Shown in pieces: positions 20,636 to 32,593 of a stretch of DNA of 64,000 bases. Source of the DNA: Kitasatospora herbaricolor. GTDB lineage: Bacteria; Actinomycetota; Actinomycetes; Streptomycetales; Streptomycetaceae. The notes beneath the pieces are model-generated. The model saw nothing but the letters and a program-made list of their open reading frames with translations. It was not told the origin of the DNA and did not search any database. Every line of letters begins with the position of its first letter. Position 1 is the stretch's first letter. The DNA lies in NCBI RefSeq assembly GCF_030813695.1, contig NZ_JAUSVA010000002.1:1550001-1614000 (forward strand), written 5' to 3'. The translations under genes were made by a program, and so were the position numbers.

Positions 20636-21622
20636 TCAGCCGCGCAGTGCGGCGCTCTCGGCCTCCGGGGACAGCCCGAGGACCGGGCGGTCGGGACGTT
20701 GCGGCGAGACCCCGCCCAGCTCCTTCAGCCACGCCCAGGTGTCGGCGACGGTCTCGGCGACCGGCCGGCAGCGCAGCCCGTCCGCGAACGCCTTGGACGT
20801 CTCGGCGCCGTACAGGAACTCGTGCAGCTCGCCCGGCGGTGCCCAGATCGGCAGCTCCGTCCACGGTGCGATCCCGGCGGCGGCGATCCGCCCGGGGTCG
20901 GTCCAGCGCAGCTCCGCGTCCGATCCGGTCGCCGCCACGCACGACTCCAGCAGCTCACCCATGGTGGCGTGACCGGGCCTGCTCACCAGGTTGTACGGGC
21001 CGGACAGCCCACGCACGGCGGCTTCCAGGGCCCAGACGGCGAGGTCACGCGTGTCGATGTACTGGAGCGGCAGGTCGCGCGGGCCGGGGGCGAGCACCGG
21101 GCCGCCACGGGCGATCCGGTCCAGCCACCAGGTGAGGCGGCCCACGTCCTCGCCCGGGCCGAGGATCAGTCCGGCGCGCAGCAGCAGGGAGCGCTCCTCG
21201 CCGAAGGCGCCGGTGACGGCGAGTTCCCCGCCACGCTTGGCCCGCGGGTAGGGCACGTCGCCGTCGTCGGGCGAGCCGTCCAGCAGGACGCCGCTCTCGG
21301 CGGCCTTGTGGTCGACCGGGTCGGCGTAGACGGAGCCGCTGGAGATGTACACGTACCGGTCGGCGCGCTTCGCGAGGGCGTCCGCGGCGTCACGTACGGC
21401 CGAGGGGCGCGCGGACCAGGTGTCCACCACCAGGTCCCATGCGCCGGCACCGAGCGCGGCCAGTCCGTCGGGGGCGGTCCGGTCCCCCCGGAGGACGGTC
21501 GCCCCGGACGGCGGGCGGCGATTGCCGCGATGAAGAAGGGTCACGTCCCAGTCGCGGGACAAGGCTTCGTTGACTATGGCGCGTCCGACGAAACCGGATC
21601 CACCGAGCATGAGAAGTCGCAT
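20636..21622 (-). CDS. NAD-dependent epimerase/reductase-like protein
   Basis: An extended short-chain-dehydrogenase-type Rossmann protein of 328 residues. The N-terminal nucleotide site LLMLGGSGFVGRAIVNEAL is the GxxGxxG form. The usual Tyr-x3-Lys catalytic pair is altered: YVYISSGSVYADP is followed by YPRAKRGGELAV, so Tyr and Lys are present as YPRAK. The C-terminal part (VSRPGHATMGELLESCVAAT) recalls proteins that handle sugar-nucleotide or isoflavone-like substrates. The reaction is unknown. The start is ATG 21622, giving MRLLMLGGSGFVG; an in-frame GTG at 21631 is possible and no good ribosome site is visible for either. No obvious partner gene flanks it. Confidence 0.82.
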   Translation of the reverse strand: MRLLMLGGSGFVGRAIVNEALSRDWDVTLLHRGNRRPPSGATVLRGDRTAPDGLAALGAGAWDLVVDTWSARPSAVRDAADALAKRADRYVYISSGSVYADPVDHKAAESGVLLDGSPDDGDVPYPRAKRGGELAVTGAFGEERSLLLRAGLILGPGEDVGRLTWWLDRIARGGPVLAPGPRDLPLQYIDTRDLAVWALEAAVRGLSGPYNLVSRPGHATMGELLESCVAATGSDAELRWTDPGRIAAAGIAPWTELPIWAPPGELHEFLYGAETSKAFADGLRCRPVAETVADTWAWLKELGGVSPQRPDRPVLGLSPEAESAALRG

Positions 21623-21797
21623 GCCGAACACTCTGGTCAGCGATGTGCCGGTCGGTCCACCCCCATCCGCCGCCAGCGGAATCGCCGTCAGCTGAATCCG
21701 ACGGAGAACGTGTTCCGGCGGCGGAGCGCAACGACTGACGCCCCGTCGGGCACGGCCGCGCGGCCGCGGCGGGCCGAGGACGAACCCGCCCCGGGTG

Positions 21798-21838
21798 CCG
21801 GACCTGTGGTCGGCAGGTCGAACCGACCACAGGTCCGG
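21798..21838. terminator. 16-bp perfect hairpin after the lipase gene
   Basis: Arms 21798-21813 and 21823-21838 with a 9-nt loop. It lies between the 3' end of the lipase and the 5' side of the epimerase-like gene, so it most likely stops lipase transcription. Confidence 0.8.
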
Positions 21839-21891
21839 TCGTCGCCGCTACAGCGACCGGGCTCGCGCGCGGGCGCGTGCTCCGGCCGGGT

Positions 21892-23241
21892 TCACGGTCG
21901 GGAGGCCGGCGCCGCCTGCTCCGGGGCCAGGGAGTTCCCGGCCGGGATGTGACCGCAGTCGGAGGGGGCGGTCCGGCCCGCGAACCGGTCGCCCAGCCAG
22001 CCGATGGCGAGCGGCGCCCAGACCACGGGGACACCCACGTGGCTCAGCAGGTCGAACTGCTGGAACTTGATCCGGCCGTCGCCGGTGGCGCAGTACTGCC
22101 GGGCGAGGGCCCGGACGTCGCCGGCCACCATGACCCCGTCGCCGGTCCCGATGCCGGCGGGGTTGCCGAAGGTCCCTTCCAGCACACCCCCGTTGCCCTG
22201 CGCGATGTAGCCGGGGACGGTCGGGGTGGGGGCCGAGCCGAGGTTGATCCTGTTCACCGCGGCGAGGAAGGCCGGTACCGAGTTCGGGTCGGCGTACTGC
22301 GGCTTCGCCATCTTCTTCCAGGTCAACCCCGGGAAGTGGCCCAGCGCGTCGACGATCGACCCGTGCTCCAGCTGCTGGTACACCGTCAGGCCGTAGTCGC
22401 TCAGGTAGGGCTTGAGGTCGATGCCGAAGGAGCGCGAGACCCCGATGACCGCCATCGGGATGACCCCGCTCCACACCAGGGAGCCGTCGACGTACTTGAG
22501 GTTGTGTGCCGGGTCCACCAGCAGGCCGCCCTCGGTGAAGCCGACCAGCCTGCTGTTGACGTCCGGCGCGTAGCCCGGTGCGAGTGCGGCCGCCCAGTCG
22601 GTCGCGATGGCACCGCCCGAGTAGCCCATCAGGCCGAAGGTGGTGTCGCCGTTCATCCCGGTGGCCGCGGATCTGGTCGCGGCACGGATCGAGTCCAGGG
22701 TGTTGGTCGCGTACTCGGGGCCGGCCGCGAAGTCGGCGCTCTGCCCCTCGGTGTCCGGGATGACGAGGTTGTAGCCCTGCGCGAGGAGCGGCACCAGGAA
22801 GAGCGCCTCGACGTTCGGGAGCAGCCCGCCGAGGGTGAGGTCGCCGGCGACGGCTCGGGAGGGGCTGTCCTGCGGGTCGAGGGAGTCGTAGAACGACTGG
22901 TAGGAGACCGCCTTGCCGCCGTCGCCCGTCAGGCTTCGCACCACGGTGGTGACGTTGGCGGCGGGTCGGCCCTGGGCGTCGGTGGTGCGGTAGAGCAGCT
23001 GGATCGCCTTGACCGGGGTGGGCAGTCCCAGGAGGTGGTACTGCAGGGTCCGGGTCTTCAGGACGGTGCCCGGCGCGAGCGAGGCCAGCGGCGCGCTGCC
23101 GTCGTAGGTGTAGAACGGGTCGCTCGCGGCGGCGGCCGACGGTGCGGCTGCCGCGGCCGGGCTCGCGACGGCGGCAACGGGCGTTGCGGCCAGGGCGGCG
23201 GTGACGGCGACGGCGAGCAGCCGAGACAGGTTCTTGCGCAT
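21892..23241 (-). CDS. Secretory lipase (LIP family)
   Basis: 449 residues. A Sec signal peptide (1-39, with a hydrophobic core LLAVAVTAALAATPVAAV and Ala-rich end) precedes an alpha/beta hydrolase of the secretory lipase type best known from Candida and found in many actinomycetes. The nucleophile elbow is GYSGG within FGLMGYSGGAIATDW. YNLVIPDTEGQSADFAAGPE upstream of it and HVGVPVVWAPLAIGWLGDRF near the end are also typical of this group. It should hydrolyse long-chain acylglycerols or other esters outside the cell. The ATG follows GGGGGAGTC closely. No partner gene is apparent, and it has its own terminator. Confidence 0.9.
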   Translation of the reverse strand: MRKNLSRLLAVAVTAALAATPVAAVASPAAAAAPSAAAASDPFYTYDGSAPLASLAPGTVLKTRTLQYHLLGLPTPVKAIQLLYRTTDAQGRPAANVTTVVRSLTGDGGKAVSYQSFYDSLDPQDSPSRAVAGDLTLGGLLPNVEALFLVPLLAQGYNLVIPDTEGQSADFAAGPEYATNTLDSIRAATRSAATGMNGDTTFGLMGYSGGAIATDWAAALAPGYAPDVNSRLVGFTEGGLLVDPAHNLKYVDGSLVWSGVIPMAVIGVSRSFGIDLKPYLSDYGLTVYQQLEHGSIVDALGHFPGLTWKKMAKPQYADPNSVPAFLAAVNRINLGSAPTPTVPGYIAQGNGGVLEGTFGNPAGIGTGDGVMVAGDVRALARQYCATGDGRIKFQQFDLLSHVGVPVVWAPLAIGWLGDRFAGRTAPSDCGHIPAGNSLAPEQAAPASRP

Positions 23242-23656
23242 GACTCCCCCGGTTCGTGGGACGGGAATTTCGTGGTCTTGGGGTTCTTCGGCATCCGGTG
23301 CGGTGCAGGCCACCGAGGGCGGCGCCGCCGTACGGAAGCGACACCGCCGTACGGCGGTGCGGCAGGGCAGGGCGGCGGCGCCGGCTTCGCGCTCGTCGCC
23401 CGGCCCTGTCCGGGGCCTGACGGGTGGTCGGGCATCCGGTCCGTGGACCTGGACGGCGTGGCGCTCCGGTGGCGCCGGCCCGGTCGCGGGGTGTTCAGGG
23501 TGCCGCCGGGCAGCTCCGGGCGGAGGGTGGCGGGCGCGGGCGCGCGGGCGGCGGACCGGCCGTCCGGACGGCGCCGGTCAGCGCATCGGTACGGCGGCGG
23601 GTGGGGGCACGGCGGCCTTTCGCGCGGGCAAGGCGGTCCTCCGGTACGGGTGGGGG

Positions 23657-23707
23657 GTGTGGCGTGCATGGGGGTGTGGCGTGCATGGGGGTGTGGCGTG
23701 CATGGGG
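23657..23707. repeat. 17-bp tandem repeat, three copies
   Basis: The unit GTGTGGCGTGCATGGGG occurs three times without change (23657, 23674, 23691) and a fourth copy begins at 23708 before diverging. It is located about 70 bp before the TTACCA palindrome. Confidence 0.95.
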
Positions 23708-23773
23708 GTGTGAGGGTCCGGTGGACGGCGCGTTCGGGCTCTGCGCACCTCTGGTGGTCCACCGGCAGGCGTG

Positions 23774-23787
23774 TTACCAACTGGTAA
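23774..23787. promoter_or_regulatory. Palindromic site TTACCAACTGGTAA
   Basis: Six-base arms TTACCA and TGGTAA flank a 2-nt centre. It stands out as AT-rich in this DNA and lies 80 bp before the GTG of the PucR-type regulator. A repressor or autoregulator site is plausible. Which protein binds is unknown. Confidence 0.45.
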
Positions 23788-23866
23788 GTAACTTCCCGGA
23801 AACCATGATGCCGGCGGTACGGCGCCGTGTCCCCGGGCCGTGCACCAGAGATTCGCGAGGTGGATT

Positions 23867-25141
23867 GTGACCGCGTCCAAGGCGGCGGAACGCGACGTTG
23901 CCCCGCAGCTCGACGGCATACCCGTCCACGAGCGGCTGAGGGCCGCCGCGCCCGCCCTGGCTCCCGCGGTGATGGCCCGGCTCGTCGAGCAGCTCCCCGC
24001 CTACGGCGCGCTCCCCTCCGAACAGCTCCGCGGCGAGATCACCCGGGCGGTGGACCGCGGGATCCGGGCCTTCACCGCCGTGCTGCGCACCGGGGAACTG
24101 CCCGGAGCGGACGAACTCGCCAGGATCAGCGAATCATCGGCCCGGCGCGCGGACGAGGGCGTACCGCTGGAGGCCGTCGTCGGGGCGTACCACTTCGCCG
24201 CGCAGGAGTGCGCGGCCCAGGTCCTCGGCGCCGCCGGACCGGGCGACCTGCCGGACGTGCTGCTCGTCCAGCAGCAGCTGCTCGGCTACCTCCGGCTGGT
24301 GAGCTGCGCGGTCGCGTCCGGGTACGTCCAGGAGCGGCAGGCCGCGCTGGGTGACGAACAGGTCGCCCGGCAGGCACTGCTCTCCAGGCTGCTGGAGGGC
24401 GGCGACCCGCGGACCGCGGCCGACCGCGCCGGCCTCCCGCTGCCGCCCTGCTACCTGGTCCTGGGCATCACCATGGGAGCGCACCCCGACGAGCTGTCAC
24501 CCGGCGTGAACCACGGCGTCGCCGCCCGCCGCAAACTCCGGCGGCTGCGCAACGAACTGCAGCGCCAGAGCGCGGGCGTCCCGCTGTCCGTGCTGTCCGG
24601 GAACGGCGGACTGGTGCTGATCCCCTCCGAGACCCCGCCGGCCGACTTCGGCAGCACGGACCGGGACCGGCTCTCCCGGCTGGTCGACCACCTAGCCCGG
24701 GCCTGCGGCGCCGAACTGCTGGTGGCCGCGGCGGCCGCCGCACCGGACGGCGTGGCGGCCGCCGCCCGGCTGGTCGGCGAGGTACGGGAGGTGGCCCGGG
24801 CGTCCGGCCGCGGCCCCGGGCTGTACCTCCTCGACGACGTCCTGCTGGAGTACCAGCTGAGCCGCCCGAGCCCGGCCAGGGCCGGACTCGCCGCACTGCT
24901 CACCCCGCTGGCCCACCGCCCCGAACTGCTCGACACACTGCGCACCTTCCTGGCCTGCGGCCTCGACCGCCGCCGGGCGGCCGCCCGGCTCCAGGTGCAC
25001 CCCAACACCGTCGACTACCGCCTGCGCAGGGCCACCGAACTCACCGGCCTGGACGCCGCCCGGGGCGCCGACCAGCTGACCCTGCGCGCCGCGCTGGCCG
25101 CCCACGACACCACCCGGCACGACGGACCCGACCTCGGCTGA
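23867..25141 (+). CDS. PucR/CdaR-type transcriptional regulator
   Basis: 424 residues. The N-terminal two-thirds carry a helical RsbT-co-antagonist-like domain (LEAVVGAYHFAAQECAAQVL) and a degenerate GGDEF-like central domain. The C-terminus has the PucR helix-turn-helix, FLACGLDRRRAAARLQVHPN then TVDYRLRRATELTGLD. Such proteins often activate catabolic or stress genes in response to a small molecule, but no target is evident: the divergent neighbour is a secreted lipase, which could be one. The GTG start at 23867 is preceded by GAGGTGG, and an in-frame ATG at 23840 lacks a ribosome site. Confidence 0.85.
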   Translation: MTASKAAERDVAPQLDGIPVHERLRAAAPALAPAVMARLVEQLPAYGALPSEQLRGEITRAVDRGIRAFTAVLRTGELPGADELARISESSARRADEGVPLEAVVGAYHFAAQECAAQVLGAAGPGDLPDVLLVQQQLLGYLRLVSCAVASGYVQERQAALGDEQVARQALLSRLLEGGDPRTAADRAGLPLPPCYLVLGITMGAHPDELSPGVNHGVAARRKLRRLRNELQRQSAGVPLSVLSGNGGLVLIPSETPPADFGSTDRDRLSRLVDHLARACGAELLVAAAAAAPDGVAAAARLVGEVREVARASGRGPGLYLLDDVLLEYQLSRPSPARAGLAALLTPLAHRPELLDTLRTFLACGLDRRRAAARLQVHPNTVDYRLRRATELTGLDAARGADQLTLRAALAAHDTTRHDGPDLG

Positions 25142-25199
25142 CACCGCCCGGGCGGCACTCCGGTCGACCGGGCCGACCGGGCCGGCGGGGTCGGCCGGG

Positions 25200-25234
25200 T
25201 CAGCCGGGTCAGCCGGGTCAGCCGGGTCAGCCGG
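25200..25234. repeat. 9-bp tandem repeat over the end of the AraC relic
   Basis: TCAGCCGGG is repeated three times exactly (25200, 25209, 25218) and a fourth partial unit supplies the stop codon of the AraC remnant. Confidence 0.9.
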
Positions 25235-25450
25235 ACCGTATGGTCCGGGCGAAGGTGCGGCGGTAGGCCTTCGGCGGGACACCACGGCGCCGGACGAACT
25301 GTTCGCGCAGGACCGCCGCGCTGCCGTAACCGACCCGGCGGGCACCTCCTCGACCGGCAGATCGGTGGTCTCCAGCAGTTCCTCGGCGCGGCCGAGGCGC
25401 TGGTTCAGCAGCCAGGCGTGCGGGGTGCTCAGCCCGTCACTGAGGCTCAT
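25227..25450 (-). pseudogene. C-terminal remnant of an AraC-family regulator
   Basis: Reading leftward, STPHAWLLNQRLGRAEELLE continues TTDLPVEEV. The second helix-turn-helix is found only after a one-base frame change: RRVGYGSAAVLREQF then RRRGVPPKAYRRTF. This is the signature of the AraC DNA-binding domain. The ligand-binding half is missing, and the upstream sequence switches abruptly to unrelated DNA at about 25452. Lost N-terminus plus frameshift make it non-functional. Confidence 0.75.
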
Positions 25451-25453
25451 CCG

Positions 25454-25679
25454 GACCCCCTGGCACAGCGCCGAGGACATCACCCTGCTCGCCGGGACGG
25501 CTGAGGGCGTGGTCGCGTTCGTCGGCGACCTGTGGTGGCGGCCGAACGGCCCCGTGGTCGACCCGGTCGCGCCCGATCCCACCCAACTTCACGCCTCCCG
25601 GCTGCGGGTGCTGGCCGGCGCGGACGTCATCGTCCCCGGTCACGGCGCGCCGTTCCCCGCCGGCTCAGCCCCTCGCTGA
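25454..25679 (+). pseudogene. C-terminal remnant of a metallo-beta-lactamase-fold protein
   Basis: The rightward frame gives TPWHSAEDITLLAGTAEGVV, AFVGDLWWRPNGPVVD and ADVIVPGHGAPF before the stop at 25677-25679. The GDLWW strand and the terminal PGHG motif are typical of the last third of metallo-hydrolases of the glyoxalase II/beta-lactamase fold. The HxHxDH zinc site is missing. The piece is joined directly, head to head, to the AraC remnant at about 25452. Confidence 0.65.
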
Positions 25680-25811
25680 CGAGCGGTCACCCACTACGGG
25701 CGCCGCCCTGAACAGCACGAGCGTCCCCGGCCGCGAACCGACCGAACCGGTGTGCCGAGGACAGTGCGGGGGCAGAGAACTCGGCGGGCGGCATTTCTCC
25801 GGCCTGGAAGG

Positions 25812-26339
25812 TCACCGAACGCGGCGGCCCGCGATCCACTCCGCCAGGGAGAGCAGGGTGGCCTCGGCGCTGTTCGCCATATGGTCCCGCAGGGCGTGGA
25901 GAGCCTCGGGGGTGTCGCCCAGGACCGGGTCGGCGCGCAGCAGTCGCCAGGTCTGCCGGACGATGGTGCCGGTGCCCTGCTCGTAGAGGTGCCAGTCCCA
26001 GCGCACGATGCCTTGCTCGGCTCCGCCGACGACGAACGCGAACGCGGAACCCGGATCGGCCCGCACCACCTCGGAGCGCGTGACCCATTCACGCCCGTCG
26101 CGACGGTTGCGGCCGCTGAACCATGCGCCGACCCATGGGCCGCCTCCCGGCTCGTAGTTCACGGCGCTGGCGCTCGGGCTCCACGTCTCGATCAGGGACA
26201 CGTCGCTGATCAGGGGATACACGGAGTCCGGCACCAGGTCGACCCAGCACCGCCTGGTGAATGTGAAGGGCGTCAGATCCAGGCCGATCAGCGGATTTCG
26301 CGGACCGGCAGCGGCGCTCCGGGACGTTGTGGTGCTCAT
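25812..26339 (-). CDS. SRPBCC-family protein
   Basis: 175 residues with the layout of the START/polyketide-cyclase-like (SRPBCC) fold, which binds hydrophobic ligands. It begins MSTTTSRSAAAG. The strand pattern includes RRCWVDLVPDSVYPLISDVS, GAWFSGRNRRDGREWVTRSE and WHLYEQGTGTIVRQTWRLLR, and a long C-terminal helix TPEALHALRDHMANSAEATL ends the fold. GGGAGA lies just before the ATG. It is divergent from an XRE/MmyB-type regulator with a 138-bp gap, an arrangement that often means the regulator controls this gene. No catalytic function can be assigned. Confidence 0.85.
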   Translation of the reverse strand: MSTTTSRSAAAGPRNPLIGLDLTPFTFTRRCWVDLVPDSVYPLISDVSLIETWSPSASAVNYEPGGGPWVGAWFSGRNRRDGREWVTRSEVVRADPGSAFAFVVGGAEQGIVRWDWHLYEQGTGTIVRQTWRLLRADPVLGDTPEALHALRDHMANSAEATLLSLAEWIAGRRVR

Positions 26340-26477
26340 GGGTTCTCCCGAGGGTGAAGACGGCACAGGGGTGATGCGGCTCATCGTGGAGGCCGGTGCG
26401 GGAAGGAGCCAGACCCAGCCGATCCGCACCCCCGCAGGGTGCGGCACGGCTCGGTGGCGCTGCGCATACTCGGTGCC

Positions 26478-27377
26478 ATGAACCAGCACGGGCAGCTCGC
26501 CGACTTCCTCCAGGCACGCCGGGGCCTTCTGCGTCCCGAGGATGTCGGGTTGCGGACCTACGGCGAGCGGCGCCGGGTGCCGGGATTGCGGCGGGAGGAG
26601 CTGGCGATGCTCGCCGGCATCAGCGCGCCCTACTACGCCCGGCTCGAGCAGGGCCGGTCGCGCAACGCCTCGCGTGAGGTGCTCGATGCCATCGCGACTG
26701 CCCTGCACCTGGACGAGTCCGAGCGGGCGCATCTGCACGAGCTCGCCCGTGCGCCGGAGCGGGGCAGAGCCGCACTCCGTCCCCGTCCCGAGCGGGTCAC
26801 CCCGGCCACCGGCGCGTTGCTGGCAGCTCTCGAGGGCACCCCCACCGTCGTCATGGGCCGCCGTGCTGACGTGCTGGCCTGGAACGCGCAGGGTCACGCG
26901 TTGTTCGCCGGCCACTTCGACCGGGGCAGCCCCGCTGAACCGGGTCGTCGGCCGAACATGGCGAAGCTGGTGTTCCTCGACGCTCACACCCGGGACCTTT
27001 ACACCGATTGGCCTGCCAAGGCCCGGGCCGTGGTCGGCAACCTGCGCCTGACCGCCGGCCGGTATCCGCAGGATCCGCTGCTGGCCGGGCTCGTCGGTGA
27101 ACTGACCGTGCGGAGCCCGGAGTTCGCGGCCATGTGGGCCGACCACCGGATCCTGGCCTGCGACGTCGCCGACTACGAGATGCACCACCCCACGGTCGGG
27201 ACCTTGACCGTCACCCAGCAGACGCTCCAGAGTCCGCAGGGAACCGGCCCTGCCGTGGTGATCGCCACGGCCGCCCCGGGGTCCGCGTCCGCGGCGGCCC
27301 TCAGCCTCCTGGGCCGGGCCGGCGGCGCGAGCGAGGCGGTCCGGCCCCGCAGGGGCGCCGAACCCCGTCCCTCCTGA
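26478..27377 (+). CDS. XRE-family regulator with MmyB-like ligand domain
   Basis: 299 residues. The N-terminal helix-turn-helix is LRREELAMLAGISAPYYARL then EQGRSRNASREVLDAIATAL. The remainder matches the MmyB-type ligand-binding domain, with LAWNAQGHALFAGHFDRG and LRLTAGRYPQDPLLAGLVGE. Such regulators may bind fatty acids or similar molecules. The ATG is likely leaderless: CATACT (26465-26470) ends 7 nt upstream and there is no ribosome site. The divergent SRPBCC gene is the obvious candidate target. Confidence 0.88.
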   Translation: MNQHGQLADFLQARRGLLRPEDVGLRTYGERRRVPGLRREELAMLAGISAPYYARLEQGRSRNASREVLDAIATALHLDESERAHLHELARAPERGRAALRPRPERVTPATGALLAALEGTPTVVMGRRADVLAWNAQGHALFAGHFDRGSPAEPGRRPNMAKLVFLDAHTRDLYTDWPAKARAVVGNLRLTAGRYPQDPLLAGLVGELTVRSPEFAAMWADHRILACDVADYEMHHPTVGTLTVTQQTLQSPQGTGPAVVIATAAPGSASAAALSLLGRAGGASEAVRPRRGAEPRPS

Positions 27378-27528
27378 CCCGGGAGGGCCCCTCTCCGGGC
27401 CCCTTCCGCGGTCGAGGACGCCCATAGGTCCACGGCGCCGCGTCCACCTCCGCCGGTCGGCCTTCGCATGCCTCCGGCACTCCCCCGGCTGCGGCCTGCC
27501 CGCATGCCGGACAACAGAGAAGGAACCC

Positions 27529-28494
27529 ATGCTCAAGCGAATCAGCCTGGTCGCCACCGTCGCCGCGACGGCCGTCGCCGTGGCCCTCCCTGCCGAGGCC
27601 ACCCCGGTGACGCAGAAGCCCCTGAGTCACATTCGGATCGCCAATCACTTCGACCTGGCAGCAGGCCAGATGCCGGAGAACATCGCCCTGCTGCCCGACG
27701 GCACGGCCAACGTCACCTTCGCCGGCAGCCGCCAGATCGCCCAGATCACCCCCGGGGGCAGCACCCGGGTCCTGGCGACCCTGCCCGCACCCGCCGACGG
27801 CGGTACCGGGACCCCTGCTCTCGGCTTCCCCCTGACCACCGGCATCGTCCAGGCCGAGGACGGAAGGACGTACGCGCTGTACGCGACCGGCACCGCCGAC
27901 CTGACGGGCCTGTGGCGGCTGGCCCCCGGCAAGGCACCGGAGCGCATCGCCGCACTGCCCCCGGACGGCCTGCCCAACGGTCTGGCACTGGACCCGCACA
28001 GTGAGCAGTTCTACATCACCGACTCGGTGCTCGGCACCGTGTGGACCGTCCCCCTCTCCGGGGGCCGGCCCACCGCCTGGTCGAGGGCCTCGGAGCTCGC
28101 TTCGACCGGCTTCCTCGGCGCCAACGGCGCGAAGGTCCACGACGGCGCGCTCTGGGTGACCAACCTCGACAAGGGCACGCTCGTGCGCATCCCGATCCGT
28201 CACGGCAACACGGCGGGAGTGCCGCAGGTGCGGGCAACCGGACTGGCCGGCATCGACGACTTCGCCTTCACCGGACGTGGCAACGAGGTGCTCGCCGCAC
28301 TCAACGCCCCCGGCAAGGTCGTGCTCATCCGGCCCGACGGCACCAGCACCACCTTTCTGGACACCGACGACGGACTCCAGAACCCCACCTCCGTCGCACT
28401 GCGCGGCAAAGAGGTGTACGTCCTCAGCGCCGCCTACATCACGGCCGAGGACCCGAACCTCCTGCTTGCCCGCCTTCCCGGCCACCACCGCTGA
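27529..28494 (+). CDS. Secreted beta-propeller protein, SMP-30/ScyD-like
   Basis: 321 residues. A signal peptide (about 1-24, LVATVAATAVAVALPAEA) precedes a six-bladed-propeller-type sequence related to SMP-30/gluconolactonase and NHL-repeat proteins: PENIALLPDGTANVTFAG, PNGLALDPHSEQFYITDSVL, GANGAKVHDGALWVTNLDKG and QNPTSVALRGKEVYVLSAAY are successive blade cores. Some relatives are lactonases and others only bind ligands, so the activity is unknown. GAAGGA lies a few bases before the ATG. It stands alone between the XRE regulator and the xylan region. Confidence 0.85.
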   Translation: MLKRISLVATVAATAVAVALPAEATPVTQKPLSHIRIANHFDLAAGQMPENIALLPDGTANVTFAGSRQIAQITPGGSTRVLATLPAPADGGTGTPALGFPLTTGIVQAEDGRTYALYATGTADLTGLWRLAPGKAPERIAALPPDGLPNGLALDPHSEQFYITDSVLGTVWTVPLSGGRPTAWSRASELASTGFLGANGAKVHDGALWVTNLDKGTLVRIPIRHGNTAGVPQVRATGLAGIDDFAFTGRGNEVLAALNAPGKVVLIRPDGTSTTFLDTDDGLQNPTSVALRGKEVYVLSAAYITAEDPNLLLARLPGHHR

Positions 28495-28561
28495 GGGCTG
28501 CTCCGTCATCGTCGTCCCGTCATTCCGTCCCGCAGCGAGGGCCAGAACGGCGTCGGGGCTT

Positions 28562-28730
28562 CCGAAACTTTCGAGAACGTGCTGCCCGAGTTGTGCCGGC
28601 GAGGCAGGGTGGACACGGGGAATCGACCAGGCGCTGGTCAAGTTCTTGGGCCTGCATCGGCCATTGAGCCTCTGACCAGCGCCTTGCCGAGCAAAGCCGG
28701 GGCGATACTTTCGAGCTTGCAACCGAAAGT
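28562..28730. promoter_or_regulatory. CGAAA/TTTCG elements
   Basis: CCGAAACTTTCG at 28562-28573 is followed by an inverted pair ACTTTCG (28707-28713) and CGAAAGT (28724-28730), with TTGACA at 28732-28737 directly after. CGAAA-type motifs have been reported upstream of Streptomyces xylanase genes, as I recall. No gene starts close behind them, so they may act at a distance on the xylanase or be left from a lost gene. Confidence 0.4.
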
Positions 28731-29126
28731 CTTGACAGCCCGCCGGGCGCGGACCAACCTTGTCGCCGTCGACAAGTCCGAACGGGATCGGAGCCGAGGT
28801 GCATTCGCCAATCGGTCCCGGGCGTAACGATGTTGATGACAAGTCGGCCACGTGCACCGCCGCGCGCCGCCGTCCGGCCGATCCATCCCTTCGCGGTCAG
28901 CGGCGGCGCAGAGCAGTACCCTCCCCCACCCCATTCGTCGGCAGGACGGATCACTCCAGTGAGCTTTCCCACCCCAGGAACCGCAGCAACGGCCGCCCAC
29001 GGCGGCACCACCCGGCCGAAGGTCCCCTGCAGCGCCAGCTGACGGTCCACCGCCGCACAAAGTATTGACAACGCGCCTGGCCTGTCAGAGATTTGCCTGC
29101 ACACGGCGGGCGCACTCACCGCAAAT

Positions 29127-29140
29127 TGTTAGCGCTAACA
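29127..29140. promoter_or_regulatory. LacI-type operator of the xylanase gene
   Basis: TGTTAGCGCTAACA is a perfect 14-bp palindrome with a central CG, just downstream of the likely promoter (-35 TTGACA at 29065). Sites of this form are known for LacI-family repressors of xylan and arabinan genes in actinomycetes. Confidence 0.75.
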
Positions 29141-29332
29141 GATAGTCGTACAGCCGGTCCCGCCCCTCCCGTCGGCCGAACCCGCAACGGTGTGCGCGGC
29201 GTGTCAACCGGCCCGCCCCGTACGTGGGCGGGACCAGGCATCGCCTCCCCGACACACCCCGGCCGCCCTGGCCGCCCTGGCCGACAGGAACGGCTCGGCC
29301 GAGTACGCGCTCGCACAACCGTCAGGACGTGA

Positions 29333-30859
<1,527 letters not shown>

Positions 30860-30862
30860 GCC

Positions 30863-30891
30863 GATCCGGGGGCGTGTGCCTGCGCCGGATC
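30863..30891 (+). terminator. Possible xylanase terminator
   Basis: GATCCGG (30863-30869) pairs with CCGGATC (30885-30891) around a 15-nt loop, 4 bases after the xylanase stop codon. The stem is shorter than that of other terminators in this region. Confidence 0.45.
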
Positions 30892-31108
30892 CCTGAGCCG
30901 CTGCCGGGAGAGCCGCCGCGAGCCGCCGGGTTGTCACACGCCCGGTACCGCGACGCGGCCTGACGAAGATCGCGGCGGCCCGGCAGCAGGCAGGTCAGCA
31001 CGGATTCGGGACTCTTGAAGTCCCGCCGGCGAGGCGAGGACTCCTGCGCCGGCCGATCGACGACTCCTGATGCGTGCAGCCTCGGCGGCACGCTCATGTT
31101 AACGATGA

Positions 31109-32593
<1,485 letters not shown>

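Larger units (their letters stand above)
23242..23866. other. Non-coding region between lipase and PucR-type regulator
   Basis: 625 bases between divergent genes. No credible gene was found. It holds a 17-bp tandem repeat (23657-23707) and a small palindrome (23774-23787). The palindrome sits where a promoter or operator for the regulator is expected. Confidence 0.5.

Noticed and set aside
28520..29119. A 199-codon leftward frame before the xylanase gene
   Set aside because: Codon use and composition are poor, there is no ribosome site, and the region contains promoter and operator elements instead.
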